Assembly: GCF_018417635.1 (NCBI RefSeq)
Contig: NZ_CP071007.1
Location: 2,976,501-3,040,500 of the forward strand
From: Pseudomonas sp. SORT22
GTDB lineage: Bacteria; Pseudomonadota; Gammaproteobacteria; Pseudomonadales; Pseudomonadaceae
Reading direction: 5' to 3'
DNA length: 64,000 nucleotides
Made by a program: the position numbers and the translations under genes. The notes under the pieces are model-generated. The model was not told where the DNA came from. It did not search any database and saw only the letters and a list, made by a program, of their open reading frames with translations. Positions 24,123 through 34,133 of this stretch are shown piece after piece. Each line of letters begins with the position of its first letter. The stretch's first letter is position 1.

Positions 24123-26389
24123 TAGCTGATGCGTATTCCCAGGTTGGCACCGACGCGCTCCTGCTGGCGGCTGTCGAGGTTGCTGGCGTAGTCAATGCCC
24201 AGATGCACACTGAACTGCTTATGCAACTGCGCCACCAGTCCGGTGCCGACTTCAAGGGACGTTGAGCGATAATCGGTCCGGACCTGGTCGACACCGGCGA
24301 AGACCAGCGAGTCGTGCCCGCCATCGGCGTGCCAGATGTTGGTTTGCAGGTAAGCCTGCAGGGGCGTCGTGCCTGCTCGCAAGTTACCCTCAAGACGCAG
24401 CCCCAGGCGGCTGCTCACTTCGGTCCGGGTATCGAAACTGACCGTCGATACACCATCTTGCACCTTGTCCAGGCTGACCTTCTGCACCAGCACTTGTGCC
24501 TGGGGCTCCAGGCTCCATTGGTTGGACAAGGCAAACGGCCGGCCCACCTCCAGCGAGCTACCCCAGGCATGGCCGTCGAGGTCGATTTTTTCGCCGTCCT
24601 CCGAGCGCGCGCGGCCGTCCAGGTCGGTGTACTGCACGACCATATCGAGGTAACCGTGTTGCGGTCCGATCAGCGTCCAGTACACCCCGGCGCTGTCGCC
24701 ATCGAGCCTGAGGTCACCGACCGGGCGATCCGCAAATCCCTGCGCATAGCCTTTGACATCACCGTTCAAACGGCTGTGGCCGACATAAACACCAATGTGC
24801 TGGCGGTAGTCTGCGGCGCTGGGCGAGGCAAACAGGTCCTGGCCTGCCTTGTAGCCATAAAGATTGCCATCCAGGCTGGGGTTCACCGAGCCGGACCAGC
24901 TTTGATGAAAGCTGTAGCCATGGGCTTGCGCCCAACTGGCGGCCAAGGCGCCCTGTTCAGTGAGCAGGCGCTGGTCGCCCTGGCGTTGATGGAAAGTACC
25001 GAGGTTGAATTGTCCGATCAACGCCGCGGCGCGAGGCGCAGCGGCATACAGTGAGGCCTGCGATCGGTACAGCGGGATGACCTGGCCGTGGATCGCCCGG
25101 GGCAGTTCGGCGAGTCCCGGGGCCGGTGCGGCCAAGGGCGGCGGGCGGCCGTCAGCAGGCGCGACCAGCGCCGAACTCAGGTACCAATTGTTCTCGCTGC
25201 CGGGCGTTATCCCTCCTTTGAACAGGCGATAGTCGAAAGCCCCGGCCGACAGGCGCTGGGTCTGGGTAAAGGCGGTATCGGTACTGGTTGCACCATTGGC
25301 GGCCTCGACCACCAGGATGCCGTCCTGGCGGGTCAGCCCGCCCGGGCCATGAAGATTGGTAACCAGCAGGGCGGTATCGCCAGAAATCGCCCCTTGGCTG
25401 ATAACCAGGCGGTCGGAAGGCGAGTCGTCAGTGCCTAGTACGGTGTTCACCGCCAGCCTGCCTTCGTTGCCGAAATAATTGCCGATGACGGTCAGGCGCC
25501 CCTGGCCATCGCCGCTGTTGCGCAGGTCAACCAGGCCGGTGTTGCCCAGGCGCGCGTTCAGGCCGGCAGCAAAGGGCCGGATCACACCGGTGCTTGAGAA
25601 CAGCGTGCTTTCTCTGCCGATGAATAGATCGCCCGTGCCGGTGGCAACATCGATCGGGCCTCCGCCGTCGCCGAGAACCAAGGTGTCGTTGAGTGTGTAG
25701 TGGCTGACGAAGCCAAGGCTGATGCTCTCCCAGTTGGTGTACAACGCTCCGTTTGTGGGAAAGCTGTTCTGGAAATGCAACTCATCGCGTGCAGCGCCGC
25801 CATTGAAGGGCACGAACAACTGCTCGGCCCGCAGGTTGACCATCAGCACCTGGTCGGTGGTGTCGCCCATGTCGACGCTGCCGTACAGTTGGCCGCCTTT
25901 CCAGTTGAAGTGATCGTTCTCGGGGCCGGTGGAAACGTTGCCGTGAATCTCGCCACCTTCGAAGGAAATCAGGTCGATACCCTTGCCGGTGATCAGGTTG
26001 CCGCCGAGCACAGTGCCGCGAAACACCAAAAAATCATGGCCATCACCGGTGATCAGATCGCCGTCGATGGACCCGCTGGTGAGCGCTACATCACCGTTGC
26101 CGGGCTGCAACTCTATGCGGCCGATACGCCCGCCCCGCAGGGCAACGCTATTACCGTTGGCAAAAGTGCCGACGATGTGGCCGCCGGTCATGATCAAAAG
26201 GTCCCGCCCGTCGCCCTGATCCAGCGACTGTACCGTACCGCCGCTCATGGTCAGGGTATCGGCCTGCGGGGTCTGCATGATGTCGCCGAAGACGTCGCCG
26301 TCGACCACGACGCGATCTTCGGCCTCGGCATCCAGGGCAAACGTCATCCAGGGAAGGACTCCCAAGGTCAAGAACAGTGGCACTCGCAT
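24119..26389 (-). CDS. autotransporter-like outer-membrane protein, first of a tandem pair
   Basis: 756 residues from ATG 26389 (GGGAG eight bases upstream), signal peptide VPLFLTLGVLPWMTFA. The passenger (about 30-450) is built of roughly 20-residue beta-helix turns with GG and GD punctuation (DTLTMSGGTVQSLDQGDGRD, GGRIGRIELQPGNGDVAL, GGEIHGNVSTG). A Pro/Ala-rich linker (DGRPPPLAAPAPGLAELP) leads to a 12-strand-type barrel (about 480-756) with YKAGQDLFASPSAADYRQHI, GVYVGHSRLNGDVKGYAQGF and the terminal GANLGIRISY, ending in an aromatic residue for BAM recognition. It is 37 bases downstream of a paralogue and probably in its operon. Function likely surface display or adhesion. Confidence 0.85.
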   Translation of the reverse strand: MRVPLFLTLGVLPWMTFALDAEAEDRVVVDGDVFGDIMQTPQADTLTMSGGTVQSLDQGDGRDLLIMTGGHIVGTFANGNSVALRGGRIGRIELQPGNGDVALTSGSIDGDLITGDGHDFLVFRGTVLGGNLITGKGIDLISFEGGEIHGNVSTGPENDHFNWKGGQLYGSVDMGDTTDQVLMVNLRAEQLFVPFNGGAARDELHFQNSFPTNGALYTNWESISLGFVSHYTLNDTLVLGDGGGPIDVATGTGDLFIGRESTLFSSTGVIRPFAAGLNARLGNTGLVDLRNSGDGQGRLTVIGNYFGNEGRLAVNTVLGTDDSPSDRLVISQGAISGDTALLVTNLHGPGGLTRQDGILVVEAANGATSTDTAFTQTQRLSAGAFDYRLFKGGITPGSENNWYLSSALVAPADGRPPPLAAPAPGLAELPRAIHGQVIPLYRSQASLYAAAPRAAALIGQFNLGTFHQRQGDQRLLTEQGALAASWAQAHGYSFHQSWSGSVNPSLDGNLYGYKAGQDLFASPSAADYRQHIGVYVGHSRLNGDVKGYAQGFADRPVGDLRLDGDSAGVYWTLIGPQHGYLDMVVQYTDLDGRARSEDGEKIDLDGHAWGSSLEVGRPFALSNQWSLEPQAQVLVQKVSLDKVQDGVSTVSFDTRTEVSSRLGLRLEGNLRAGTTPLQAYLQTNIWHADGGHDSLVFAGVDQVRTDYRSTSLEVGTGLVAQLHKQFSVHLGIDYASNLDSRQQERVGANLGIRISY

Positions 26390-26426
26390 CAGACCCGCTC
26401 CCTTGGTGACTGGCAACAAAGCGCGT

Positions 26427-28778
26427 TCAGTAACTCAGGCGCAACCCCAGGTTGGCGCCAACGTGCTCCTGCTGACGACTGTCCAGGTTGGTGGTGTAGT
26501 CGATACCCGCATGCACGCTGAGGTTCTTGTTCAGTTGCGCAACCAGGCCGGTGCCGACATTCAGGGAAGTGTAGTTGTAATCGGTCTTGACCTTGTCGAC
26601 ATGATCGTACGTCTGCGTGTCGCGGCCTCCGTTGCCACTCCAGAAATCCGTGGTTACATAAGGCTGCAAGTGCACTCCGGCGGATTTGAACTTGCCTTCC
26701 AGACGCATGCCCAGGCGCGCACTCACCTCGGTCTGGGTGTCGAAGCTAACGTAGCTGACACTGTCGTTGGCGCTGTCCAACGAGACTTTCTGGGCGATGA
26801 GTTGTGCCTGCGGCTCCAGGGTCCAGTACGACCACAGGGCAAATGGGTAGCCGGCCTCCAATGACGCTGTCCAGGCGTGACCGTTGAGGTCGAGCTTGTC
26901 GCCGCGATCGGATTTGGCCCGGCCGTCGAGGTCGGAGTACTGCACCACGGCATCGACATACCATTGCAGCGCGCCGATCAGGGTCCAGTAGGCGCCGACG
27001 CTGTCGCTGTCGAGTTTCAGGTCGCCGACCTTGTTGTCTTCAAAGCCCAGGGCGAAGCCTTTGACATCGCCGTGCAGGCGGCTGTGCCCGACATACACGC
27101 CGACATGCTGGCGCAGGCCGTCATCGTTGAGCCAGGCCCACAGGTCCTGGCCGACCTTGAAACCGTACAGGCTGCCGTCCAGGCTTGGGCTGACGGTGCC
27201 TGACCAGCTTTGATGGAAACTGTCGCCATAGGCCTGGCCCCAGCTGGCCGATAACGCGCCGTCCTGGTTCAGCAGGCTCTGGTCGCCCTGACGTTGGTGA
27301 AAGGTGCCCAGCGCGGCGCGGGCAATCAACGCCGCAGCGCGAGGCGCGGCGGCGTAGGTGGCCACCTCCGGACGGTACAGCGGGATGCTCTCGCCAGGCA
27401 CCGGCGGTGGCGGCAAGTCAGGCTGGCCGGGAGCAGGGCCTGGGGTGGGGGGCGGGATCACCACCACGGGGTCAACGGGGGTGACCGGATCGACAGGTGT
27501 TACAGGGTCAACGGGTGTCACCGGATCAACCGGGTCAACTGGTGTTACCGGGTCAGGCCCGGGCAGTGGAACCGGCGCAACTACAGTGGAGCGCAGGTAC
27601 CAGCCATTGATGCTGTCGCGTGTCACCCCGCCTTTGAACAGGCGATAGTCAAACGCCCCGGCCGACAACACACGGGTCTGGACGAAGGCGGTGTTGCTGC
27701 TGGTGGCGCCGTTTTTGGCTTCAACCACCTGGATGCCATTCTGGCTGGTCACCGCACCGGCGCCGCCGAAGTTGGTGATTTGCAAGTTGGTGCTACCGGA
27801 GATCGTCCCCCCGCTGACCACCAGCCGATCAGACGGCGCACCATCGCCGGCCAGTACGCTGTTGAGCTTGAGGGTGCCGCCGTTACCGCTGTAGTTGCCA
27901 TTGATGGTCAACCGGCCTTGGGCGTCGCCGCCGCTGCTCAGGTCGATTAGCCCGTTGTTGTTAACCGTCAGCAGCTGGCCAGCGGTGAAGGGGCTGATCA
28001 CCCCGGTACGCGAGACCAGCGAACTGCTGGCGTCGATGTCAAGGCGGGTGGGCGCGGCAACGGCACTGGCATCGCCCAGGGTCAGGGTGTTATCCAGTTT
28101 GAACAGGCTGGCGTTGATCAGGCTGACCGACTCCCAATTGATATAACGGTCGCCCCCCACCGGCTGGCTGTTGTTGAAGGTCAGGCTGTCGATGCCGGCC
28201 CCACCGTTGACGGTGATGTTCAGCAGCGTGCTGCCCAGGCCTTCGAGCGCGGCTACATCATCGTCACCGCCCATGTCGACGCTGCCGCGAATGATGCCGC
28301 CTTGCCATTTGAGCGAGTCATTGCCAAAGCTCGCCAGCAGGTTGCCCTGCAGCGTGCCGCCGGTAATCACGAAGACATCGGTGCCGCCACTGGTGCTGAT
28401 GTTGCCGCCGATGAACCCGGCGTTGAGGAAGATCTGGTCATTGCCAAAGCCGGTAACCAGGTTGCCGACGATGGTGCCGCCGGACATGCTGAAAATGTTG
28501 TTGTCCAGCTTCATGTCGACCCGGCCGATGCTGCCGCCAGAGAAGAATGCGATGTCGCCGTCTTCGAAGGCACCGATGATCTGCCCCAGTGACATGTTGA
28601 AGGTATCGCGGCCATCGCCCTGGGCAAGGGATTGCAGGGTGCCGCCGGTCATCAGGAAGTCATCGACCAAGGGTGTCTGCACGACCACACCGAGGGTATC
28701 GCCTGGCCCGACCACCAGGTTCTGGGCCAGGGCAGCAAAAGGTAGGGCGCTGAGTACCGCGATAAGCGAAATTCGCAT
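26427..28778 (-). CDS. autotransporter-like outer-membrane protein with Pro-Val-Asp repeat linker
   Basis: 783 residues from ATG 28778 (GGAG eight to nine bases upstream), signal peptide RISLIAVLSALPFAALAQ. Same plan as the downstream paralogue: beta-helix passenger (GGTLQSLAQGDGRDTFNMS, GGSIGRVDMKLDNNIFSM, GGTIVGNLVTGFGND), then a linker of repeated VTPVDP units followed by a polyproline stretch (about 425-480), then a barrel with YGFKVGQDLWAWLNDDGLRQ and terminal GANLGLRLSY. The two proteins are alike throughout, most strongly in the barrel, so they arose by duplication. The longer linker sets this copy apart. Confidence 0.85.
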   Translation of the reverse strand: MRISLIAVLSALPFAALAQNLVVGPGDTLGVVVQTPLVDDFLMTGGTLQSLAQGDGRDTFNMSLGQIIGAFEDGDIAFFSGGSIGRVDMKLDNNIFSMSGGTIVGNLVTGFGNDQIFLNAGFIGGNISTSGGTDVFVITGGTLQGNLLASFGNDSLKWQGGIIRGSVDMGGDDDVAALEGLGSTLLNITVNGGAGIDSLTFNNSQPVGGDRYINWESVSLINASLFKLDNTLTLGDASAVAAPTRLDIDASSSLVSRTGVISPFTAGQLLTVNNNGLIDLSSGGDAQGRLTINGNYSGNGGTLKLNSVLAGDGAPSDRLVVSGGTISGSTNLQITNFGGAGAVTSQNGIQVVEAKNGATSSNTAFVQTRVLSAGAFDYRLFKGGVTRDSINGWYLRSTVVAPVPLPGPDPVTPVDPVDPVTPVDPVTPVDPVTPVDPVVVIPPPTPGPAPGQPDLPPPPVPGESIPLYRPEVATYAAAPRAAALIARAALGTFHQRQGDQSLLNQDGALSASWGQAYGDSFHQSWSGTVSPSLDGSLYGFKVGQDLWAWLNDDGLRQHVGVYVGHSRLHGDVKGFALGFEDNKVGDLKLDSDSVGAYWTLIGALQWYVDAVVQYSDLDGRAKSDRGDKLDLNGHAWTASLEAGYPFALWSYWTLEPQAQLIAQKVSLDSANDSVSYVSFDTQTEVSARLGMRLEGKFKSAGVHLQPYVTTDFWSGNGGRDTQTYDHVDKVKTDYNYTSLNVGTGLVAQLNKNLSVHAGIDYTTNLDSRQQEHVGANLGLRLSY
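27475..27564. repeat. short tandem repeat coding the PVDPVT linker
   Basis: About five imperfect copies of an 18-base unit of the form ACGGGTGTCACCGGATCA encode alternating PVDPVT residues between passenger and barrel of the upstream autotransporter gene. Copy number is expected to vary between strains. It is coding, not CRISPR: there are no spacers. Confidence 0.8.
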
Positions 28779-29054
28779 CAGGCAGGCTCCATATCTTCCA
28801 GGCATTGGCCCACTGGCTGTCCAGCCACCTTGTTAGTACCGGACGGGTCTTGCTTTGCAGGTATAGAGCAATCCGCAATATCGGCAACTGACAAAAATGC
28901 TAGGTGGCGAATGGCCGCTACCGTCCGCCGGTCGGTAAAAGCGCCAGGTGCTTATAGTGAAAGGGTCTGATTCGCCTGGGAAATATGGCCTAGTCTTGGG
29001 GCTGGACCGGGCAACACGGAACCGCTGTCCGCCACCTGCCAAGGAGATGTACCG

Positions 29055-29315
29055 ATGCTCTCGACCCTGGAGTTGCGCAACATCATAGAAAGCAGTTTTT
29101 TACCCACCCGCTGCCAATGCACCCTGGCTGCCGACCGCTCGTTGACCGTGCGGGTGTTCGACCGCAGCTGTGAGCGGGTCGACTTGCTGGTGACCGGCAT
29201 CAGTGCCGAGCAACTGACCAGCAGCCGGGCGATTTCCACCCTGATCGTCGGCCTGCGCAATGACCTTGAAGACCAGCGCAGTCAACGCTTGCAACGGCGT
29301 CGCGACAGCCTTTAA
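29055..29315 (+). CDS. DUF1652 protein
   Basis: 86 residues, ATG with AAGGAGATGTACCG upstream, an excellent site. MLSTLELRNIIESSFLPTRC with CQCTLAADRSLTVRVFDRS and ISTLIVGLRNDLEDQR is the DUF1652 pattern, a small cytoplasmic family restricted largely to Pseudomonas, present in several copies per genome and of unknown function. Its stop overlaps that of the parvulin gene by four bases. Confidence 0.85.
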   Translation: MLSTLELRNIIESSFLPTRCQCTLAADRSLTVRVFDRSCERVDLLVTGISAEQLTSSRAISTLIVGLRNDLEDQRSQRLQRRRDSL

Positions 29316-29587
29316 TCGCGGTAGAACACCTGCACCAGGTGATAGCCGAACTTGCTCTTGATCGGGCCGTGCACGGTGCGCAGTGGCTTTTTGAAAATCA
29401 CCTGGTCGATGGCGCCGACCATCTGCCCCGGGCGCACTTCGCCCAGGTCGCCACCGCGCTTGCCGGACGGGCAGGTGGAGTACTTCTTGGCCAGCACATC
29501 GAACGCCTCGCCCTTGGCGATGCGTTGCTTGAGCTGTTCGGCCTCTTCAGCGGTCTTGACCAGAATGTGCCGGGCCTGTGCTTTCAT
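29312..29587 (-). CDS. ppiC: peptidyl-prolyl cis-trans isomerase, single-domain parvulin
   Basis: 91 residues, the size of E. coli PpiC. Parvulin motifs: ARHILVKTAEEAEQLKQRIA, FDVLAKKYSTCPSGKRGGDL, GEVRPGQMVGAIDQVIF and KSKFGYHLVQV. No signal peptide, so cytoplasmic. It speeds proline isomerisation in folding. A second, different copy is present at 38158-38439. Confidence 0.92.
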   Translation of the reverse strand: MKAQARHILVKTAEEAEQLKQRIAKGEAFDVLAKKYSTCPSGKRGGDLGEVRPGQMVGAIDQVIFKKPLRTVHGPIKSKFGYHLVQVFYRD

Positions 29588-29622
29588 CTGAACCTACCTT
29601 CACAACGGGTAAAAACCGCGCA

Positions 29623-29709
29623 TTATGCCTGATCGCGCAGCGCTTGGCGGTCACGAAATTGCTCGAGGGCTTCGGGGGTGGCCAGGGCGTCGGTGCCGGC
29701 GAAAGGCAT
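29623..29709 (-). CDS. possible 28-codon peptide
   Basis: ATG 29709 to TAA 29623 encodes MPFAGTDALATPEALEQ followed by a charged helical tail. AGGT lies six bases upstream of the ATG. It could be a real small protein or the C-terminal residue of a lost gene. The 180-base space between parvulin and ecotin holds nothing else. Confidence 0.25.
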   Translation of the reverse strand: MPFAGTDALATPEALEQFRDRQALRDQA

Positions 29710-29769
29710 ACAGTACCTGTTTGCACCGCACCGCCGCTCCCACAGGGCTGTTATTCAAGCAGCAGCGCT

Positions 29770-30249
29770 TTATTCCACTGTAGCTTTTTTCACTTTGTTC
29801 GAAGCCGACCACACGCGGTAGCGCACTTCAACACCTTCCGGCACATACACCACCACCGGCAGCTTGCTGTTGTAGCGCAGCAGGAAACCGTCGCCAACCA
29901 CCGGCACGAACGCCTGTTTCTTCTTGCCGTCCGGGCAGGCCATCAGGGTCGAGGCCGGGCCCGAGACTTTTTCCAGGCGGTAGTAGTTGTAGCCCCAGCC
30001 TTGCAGGGTTTGTTCTTCGAGGTTGCCGCCCAGGTGCTGGCGGTTGCAGTCGACTTCCAGCTGTTTGCCAGCCAGCACTTCGAGTTTGTAGGCCGACTCG
30101 TCAGCCTGTTTTGGCAGGTGGATCACCTGGCGGCTAAAGCCTTTTTCGGCCTCGGGGTAGGGCGCTACATCCTTGAGGCTGGCAGCTTGTACCGAAGTAG
30201 CGGCCGCCAGGGTCAGGGTGAACAACGCGGTGAGGGAGCGTGGGCGCAT
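29770..30249 (-). CDS. eco: ecotin, periplasmic serine-protease inhibitor
   Basis: 159 residues from ATG 30249 with AAGGAGG directly upstream; longer frame not supported. Signal peptide [18 protein letters not shown]. Ecotin features are complete: [40 protein letters not shown], the reactive-loop [12 protein letters not shown] with Met as P1, and the closing VWSASN. It dimerises and inhibits trypsin- and elastase-like proteases, protecting against host or predator enzymes. Confidence 0.93.
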   Translation of the reverse strand: MRPRSLTALFTLTLAAATSVQAASLKDVAPYPEAEKGFSRQVIHLPKQADESAYKLEVLAGKQLEVDCNRQHLGGNLEEQTLQGWGYNYYRLEKVSGPASTLMACPDGKKKQAFVPVVGDGFLLRYNSKLPVVVYVPEGVEVRYRVWSASNKVKKATVE

Positions 30250-30306
30250 AAGGCCTCCTTGCAGATAAAAAAACACGATGCCGCAGCCAGGGTGCAAGGC
30301 TGCCCG

Positions 30307-31077
30307 TCATTGGGCCAGCCAGCCGCCATCGATGTTCCAGGCAGCGCCACGAACCTGACTGCCAGCCTCGCTACAGAGGAACAATACCAGCTCACCCAGG
30401 TGTTCGGGAGTGACAAAGGCCAACGACGGCTGCTTCTCGGCCAGCAAGTCGTGCTGGGCCTGCTGCGGATCGACTCCGCTGGCGGTGCGATCATCGATCT
30501 GTTTCTGCACCAGCGGCGTCAGTACCCAGCCGGGGCAAATGGCGTTGCAGGTGATGTTGCTGGTGGCGGTTTCCAGCCCGACCACCTTGGTCAGGCCGAC
30601 CACCCCGTGCTTGGCGGCGACATAAGCGGCCTTGCCGGTGGAGCCGACCTGGCCGTGCACCGAGGCGATGTTGACGATCCGTCCCCAGTTGCGCGCACGC
30701 ATGCCCGGCAGCACCAGGCGGGTGCCGTGGAACACTGCCGAGAGGTTGACGGCGATGATCGAATCCCAGCGTTCCACCGGGAAGTCTTCGACCGCTGCCA
30801 CATGCTGGATGCCGGCATTGTTGACGAGGATATCGACGCCGCCGAACTCGCGTTCTGCATAGGCGAACAGGTCTTCGATCTGCGCCACATCGCTAAGGTC
30901 GGCTGGGTGATGGCCGACCCGGGTGCCGTGGCGGGCGACTTCGGCAGTCGCCGCGCGGGCATCGCCAAAGCCATTGAGGATCAAATTGGCCCCGGCCTTG
31001 GCCAGTACCTGGGCAATGCCCAGGCCGATGCCGCTGGTGGAGCCGGTGACGACTGCTGTCTTGCCATTGAGACTCAT
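30307..31077 (-). CDS. hbdH: 3-hydroxybutyrate dehydrogenase
   Basis: 256 residues from ATG 31077 with AAGGAG eight bases upstream. Classical SDR: TGSTSGIGLG near residue 12, NNAGIQHV near 87, the Ser-Tyr-Lys region with YVAAKHGVVGLTKVVGLE (Tyr about 153, Lys 157), and ICPGWVLTPLV. Ends WNIDGGWLAQ as hbdH enzymes do. It oxidises D-3-hydroxybutyrate to acetoacetate with NAD. It is 10 bases downstream of a GntP-type permease, giving an uptake-oxidation operon read from a sigma-54 promoter. Confidence 0.9.
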   Translation of the reverse strand: MSLNGKTAVVTGSTSGIGLGIAQVLAKAGANLILNGFGDARAATAEVARHGTRVGHHPADLSDVAQIEDLFAYAEREFGGVDILVNNAGIQHVAAVEDFPVERWDSIIAVNLSAVFHGTRLVLPGMRARNWGRIVNIASVHGQVGSTGKAAYVAAKHGVVGLTKVVGLETATSNITCNAICPGWVLTPLVQKQIDDRTASGVDPQQAQHDLLAEKQPSLAFVTPEHLGELVLFLCSEAGSQVRGAAWNIDGGWLAQ

Positions 31078-31087
31078 GAGGTGCTCC

Positions 31088-32479
31088 TTAGACGATACCG
31101 GTGGCATAGAACGTAGCAATCACCACGAACACTGCCAGGGTCTTGATCAGGGTAATGCCGAAAATATCCTTGTAGGCCTCGCGGTGGGTCAGGCCGGTGA
31201 CCGCCAGCAGGGTAATTACCGCGCCGTTGTGCGGCAGGGTGTCCATGCCGCCGCTGGCCATGGCCGCGACCCGGTGAAGCACTTCAAGGGGGATGTTGGC
31301 CGCATTGGCGGCGGCGATGAAGCTGTCGGACATCGCTGCCAGGGCGATGCTCATACCACCGGACGCGGAGCCGGTGATACCGGCCAGCAAGGTCACGGTA
31401 ATCGCTTCATTGACCAGCGGATTGGGGATCGCCTTGAGCGCGTCGGCCAGCACCAGAAAGCCCGGCAGCGAGGCAATCACCGCACCAAAGCCATATTCGG
31501 ACGCGGTGTTCATCGCCGCCAGCAAGGCGCCGCTGACCGCGCTTTTGCTGCCCTCGGCCAGGCGGCTCTTGATCGCGCCAAAGCCTGCCACCAGCACCAG
31601 CAGGATGCCCAGCAGCAAGGCCGCTTCCACCGCCCAGATCGCCGTGAGTTTGGCGATGTCGGTTTGCACCGGCGCGCTCATGCCCGCCAGGCTCAAGGTG
31701 TGGGTCTTGCCGTACCAGGCCGGAATCCAGTGGGTGAACAGCAGGTTCATCACCCCTACCAGCAGCAGTGGCGACAGTGCCAGCAGCGGGTTGGGCAGCT
31801 TGAGGTCGGCGGCGGTTTCCGGCTCGTTGCGCAGCTCGCTGCCGTAGCCTTCACCGGCGCGCTGGGCCTTGTTGCGCTGGCGCTGCAGGTAGAGCATGCC
31901 GGTGCAGAACACGAACAGCGTACCGATCAGGCCCAGCCAGGGCGCGGCCCAGGCGGTGGTGTTGAAGAAGGTACTGGGGATGATGTTCTGGATCTGCGGG
32001 GTGCCGGGCAGCGCATCCATGGTGAACGAAAACGCGCCCAGGGCAATGGTTGCCGGGATCAGGCGCTTGGGGATGTTGCTCTGGCGGAACATCTCGGCGG
32101 CAAACGGGTACACCGCAAACACCACCACAAACAGCGACACGCCGCCGTAGGTGAGCAGGGCGCAGACCAGCACGATCACCAGCATGGCCTGGCGGGTGCC
32201 AAGCAGGCGGATGGCGGCGGCGACGATCGAGCGCGAAAAACCCGACAGCTCGATCAGCTTGCCGAACACCGCACCGAGCAAGAACACCGGAAAGTACAGC
32301 TTGATAAAACCGACCATTTTTTCCATGAACACCCCGGTAAAGGCCGGGGCGACTGCCGAAGGGTCGGTCAACAGCACCGCGCCGAGGGCGGCGATGGGGG
32401 CGAAGAGGATAACGCTATAACCACGGTAGGCAGCCAGCATCAGCAGCGCCAGGGCTGCCAGGGCGATGATCACACTCAT
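31088..32479 (-). CDS. GntP-family permease, probably for 3-hydroxybutyrate
   Basis: 463 residues from ATG 32479 (AAGGAG nine bases upstream) with about 12-14 hydrophobic segments. GntP-type motifs include PVFLLGAVFGKLIELSGFSR and GGMDTLPHNGAVITLLAV near the C-terminus. Members carry gluconate or other hydroxy acids by proton symport; the hbdH gene directly downstream points to D-3-hydroxybutyrate. A -24/-12 promoter lies 48-64 bases upstream. Confidence 0.87.
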   Translation of the reverse strand: MSVIIALAALALLMLAAYRGYSVILFAPIAALGAVLLTDPSAVAPAFTGVFMEKMVGFIKLYFPVFLLGAVFGKLIELSGFSRSIVAAAIRLLGTRQAMLVIVLVCALLTYGGVSLFVVVFAVYPFAAEMFRQSNIPKRLIPATIALGAFSFTMDALPGTPQIQNIIPSTFFNTTAWAAPWLGLIGTLFVFCTGMLYLQRQRNKAQRAGEGYGSELRNEPETAADLKLPNPLLALSPLLLVGVMNLLFTHWIPAWYGKTHTLSLAGMSAPVQTDIAKLTAIWAVEAALLLGILLVLVAGFGAIKSRLAEGSKSAVSGALLAAMNTASEYGFGAVIASLPGFLVLADALKAIPNPLVNEAITVTLLAGITGSASGGMSIALAAMSDSFIAAANAANIPLEVLHRVAAMASGGMDTLPHNGAVITLLAVTGLTHREAYKDIFGITLIKTLAVFVVIATFYATGIV

Positions 32480-32526
32480 CGAGTGTCTCCTTGGGTGCAT
32501 CTTGTTTTTGTTGGTCAGGAGGCGAT

Positions 32527-32543
32527 AGCGGGAATCGTGCCAA
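32527..32543 (-). promoter_or_regulatory. sigma-54 (-24/-12) promoter of the gntP-hbdH operon
   Basis: On the minus strand the sequence TTGGCACGATTCCCGCT matches the consensus YTGGCACGrNNNTTGCW at 15 of 17 places, with the essential GG and GC correctly spaced ten bases apart. Transcription would start near 32515, about 36 bases before the permease ATG. The next gene upstream is a sigma-54 activator, which makes the call coherent. Confidence 0.85.
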
Positions 32544-32585
32544 CTCTTTAAGCTGTTGATTTATATAGATATAGTTTGTTTTTTT

Positions 32586-32712
32586 GAGATGAAAGTCTCT
32601 GAATTGAGATTGAACGGTTCGCGGGGCAAGCCCGCTCCTGCCGTCGGACATCTTCCCGGTGGGAGCGGGCTTGCCCCGCGATAACAATCTCAAAAAAGAA
32701 ACACATATCTCT

Positions 32713-32721
<9 letters not shown>
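32586..32721. promoter_or_regulatory. candidate activator-binding dyads upstream of the sigma-54 promoter
   Basis: GAGA-N6-TCTC (32586-32599) and TCTC-N6-GAGA (32708-32721) are dyads, and TTGAGATTG (32604-32612) is the exact inverse of CAATCTCAA (32685-32693). All lie 45-180 bases upstream of the -24 element, the usual range for enhancer-type sites of bEBPs. The distal dyad straddles the stop codon of the regulator gene. Confidence 0.5.
32620..32680. repeat. REP palindrome
   Basis: CGCGGGGCAAGCCCGCTCC (32620-32638) is the exact inverse of the sequence at 32662-32680. This is the common Pseudomonas REP core arranged as an inverted pair. It sits between the promoter and the distal activator dyads. 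Confidence 0.9.
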
Positions 32722-34104
<1,383 letters not shown>

Positions 34105-34133
34105 GGGCCGCTCCGCCGGGTTAAAGGCTGCGA

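Noticed and set aside
27475..27564. Short tandem repeat that could suggest CRISPR
   Set aside because: The repeats are contiguous without spacers and encode the PVDPVT linker in frame.
29578..32551. Long plus-strand frames of 512 and 542 codons
   Set aside because: Antisense to ecotin, hbdH and gntP, which have clear motifs and ribosome-binding sites on the other strand.
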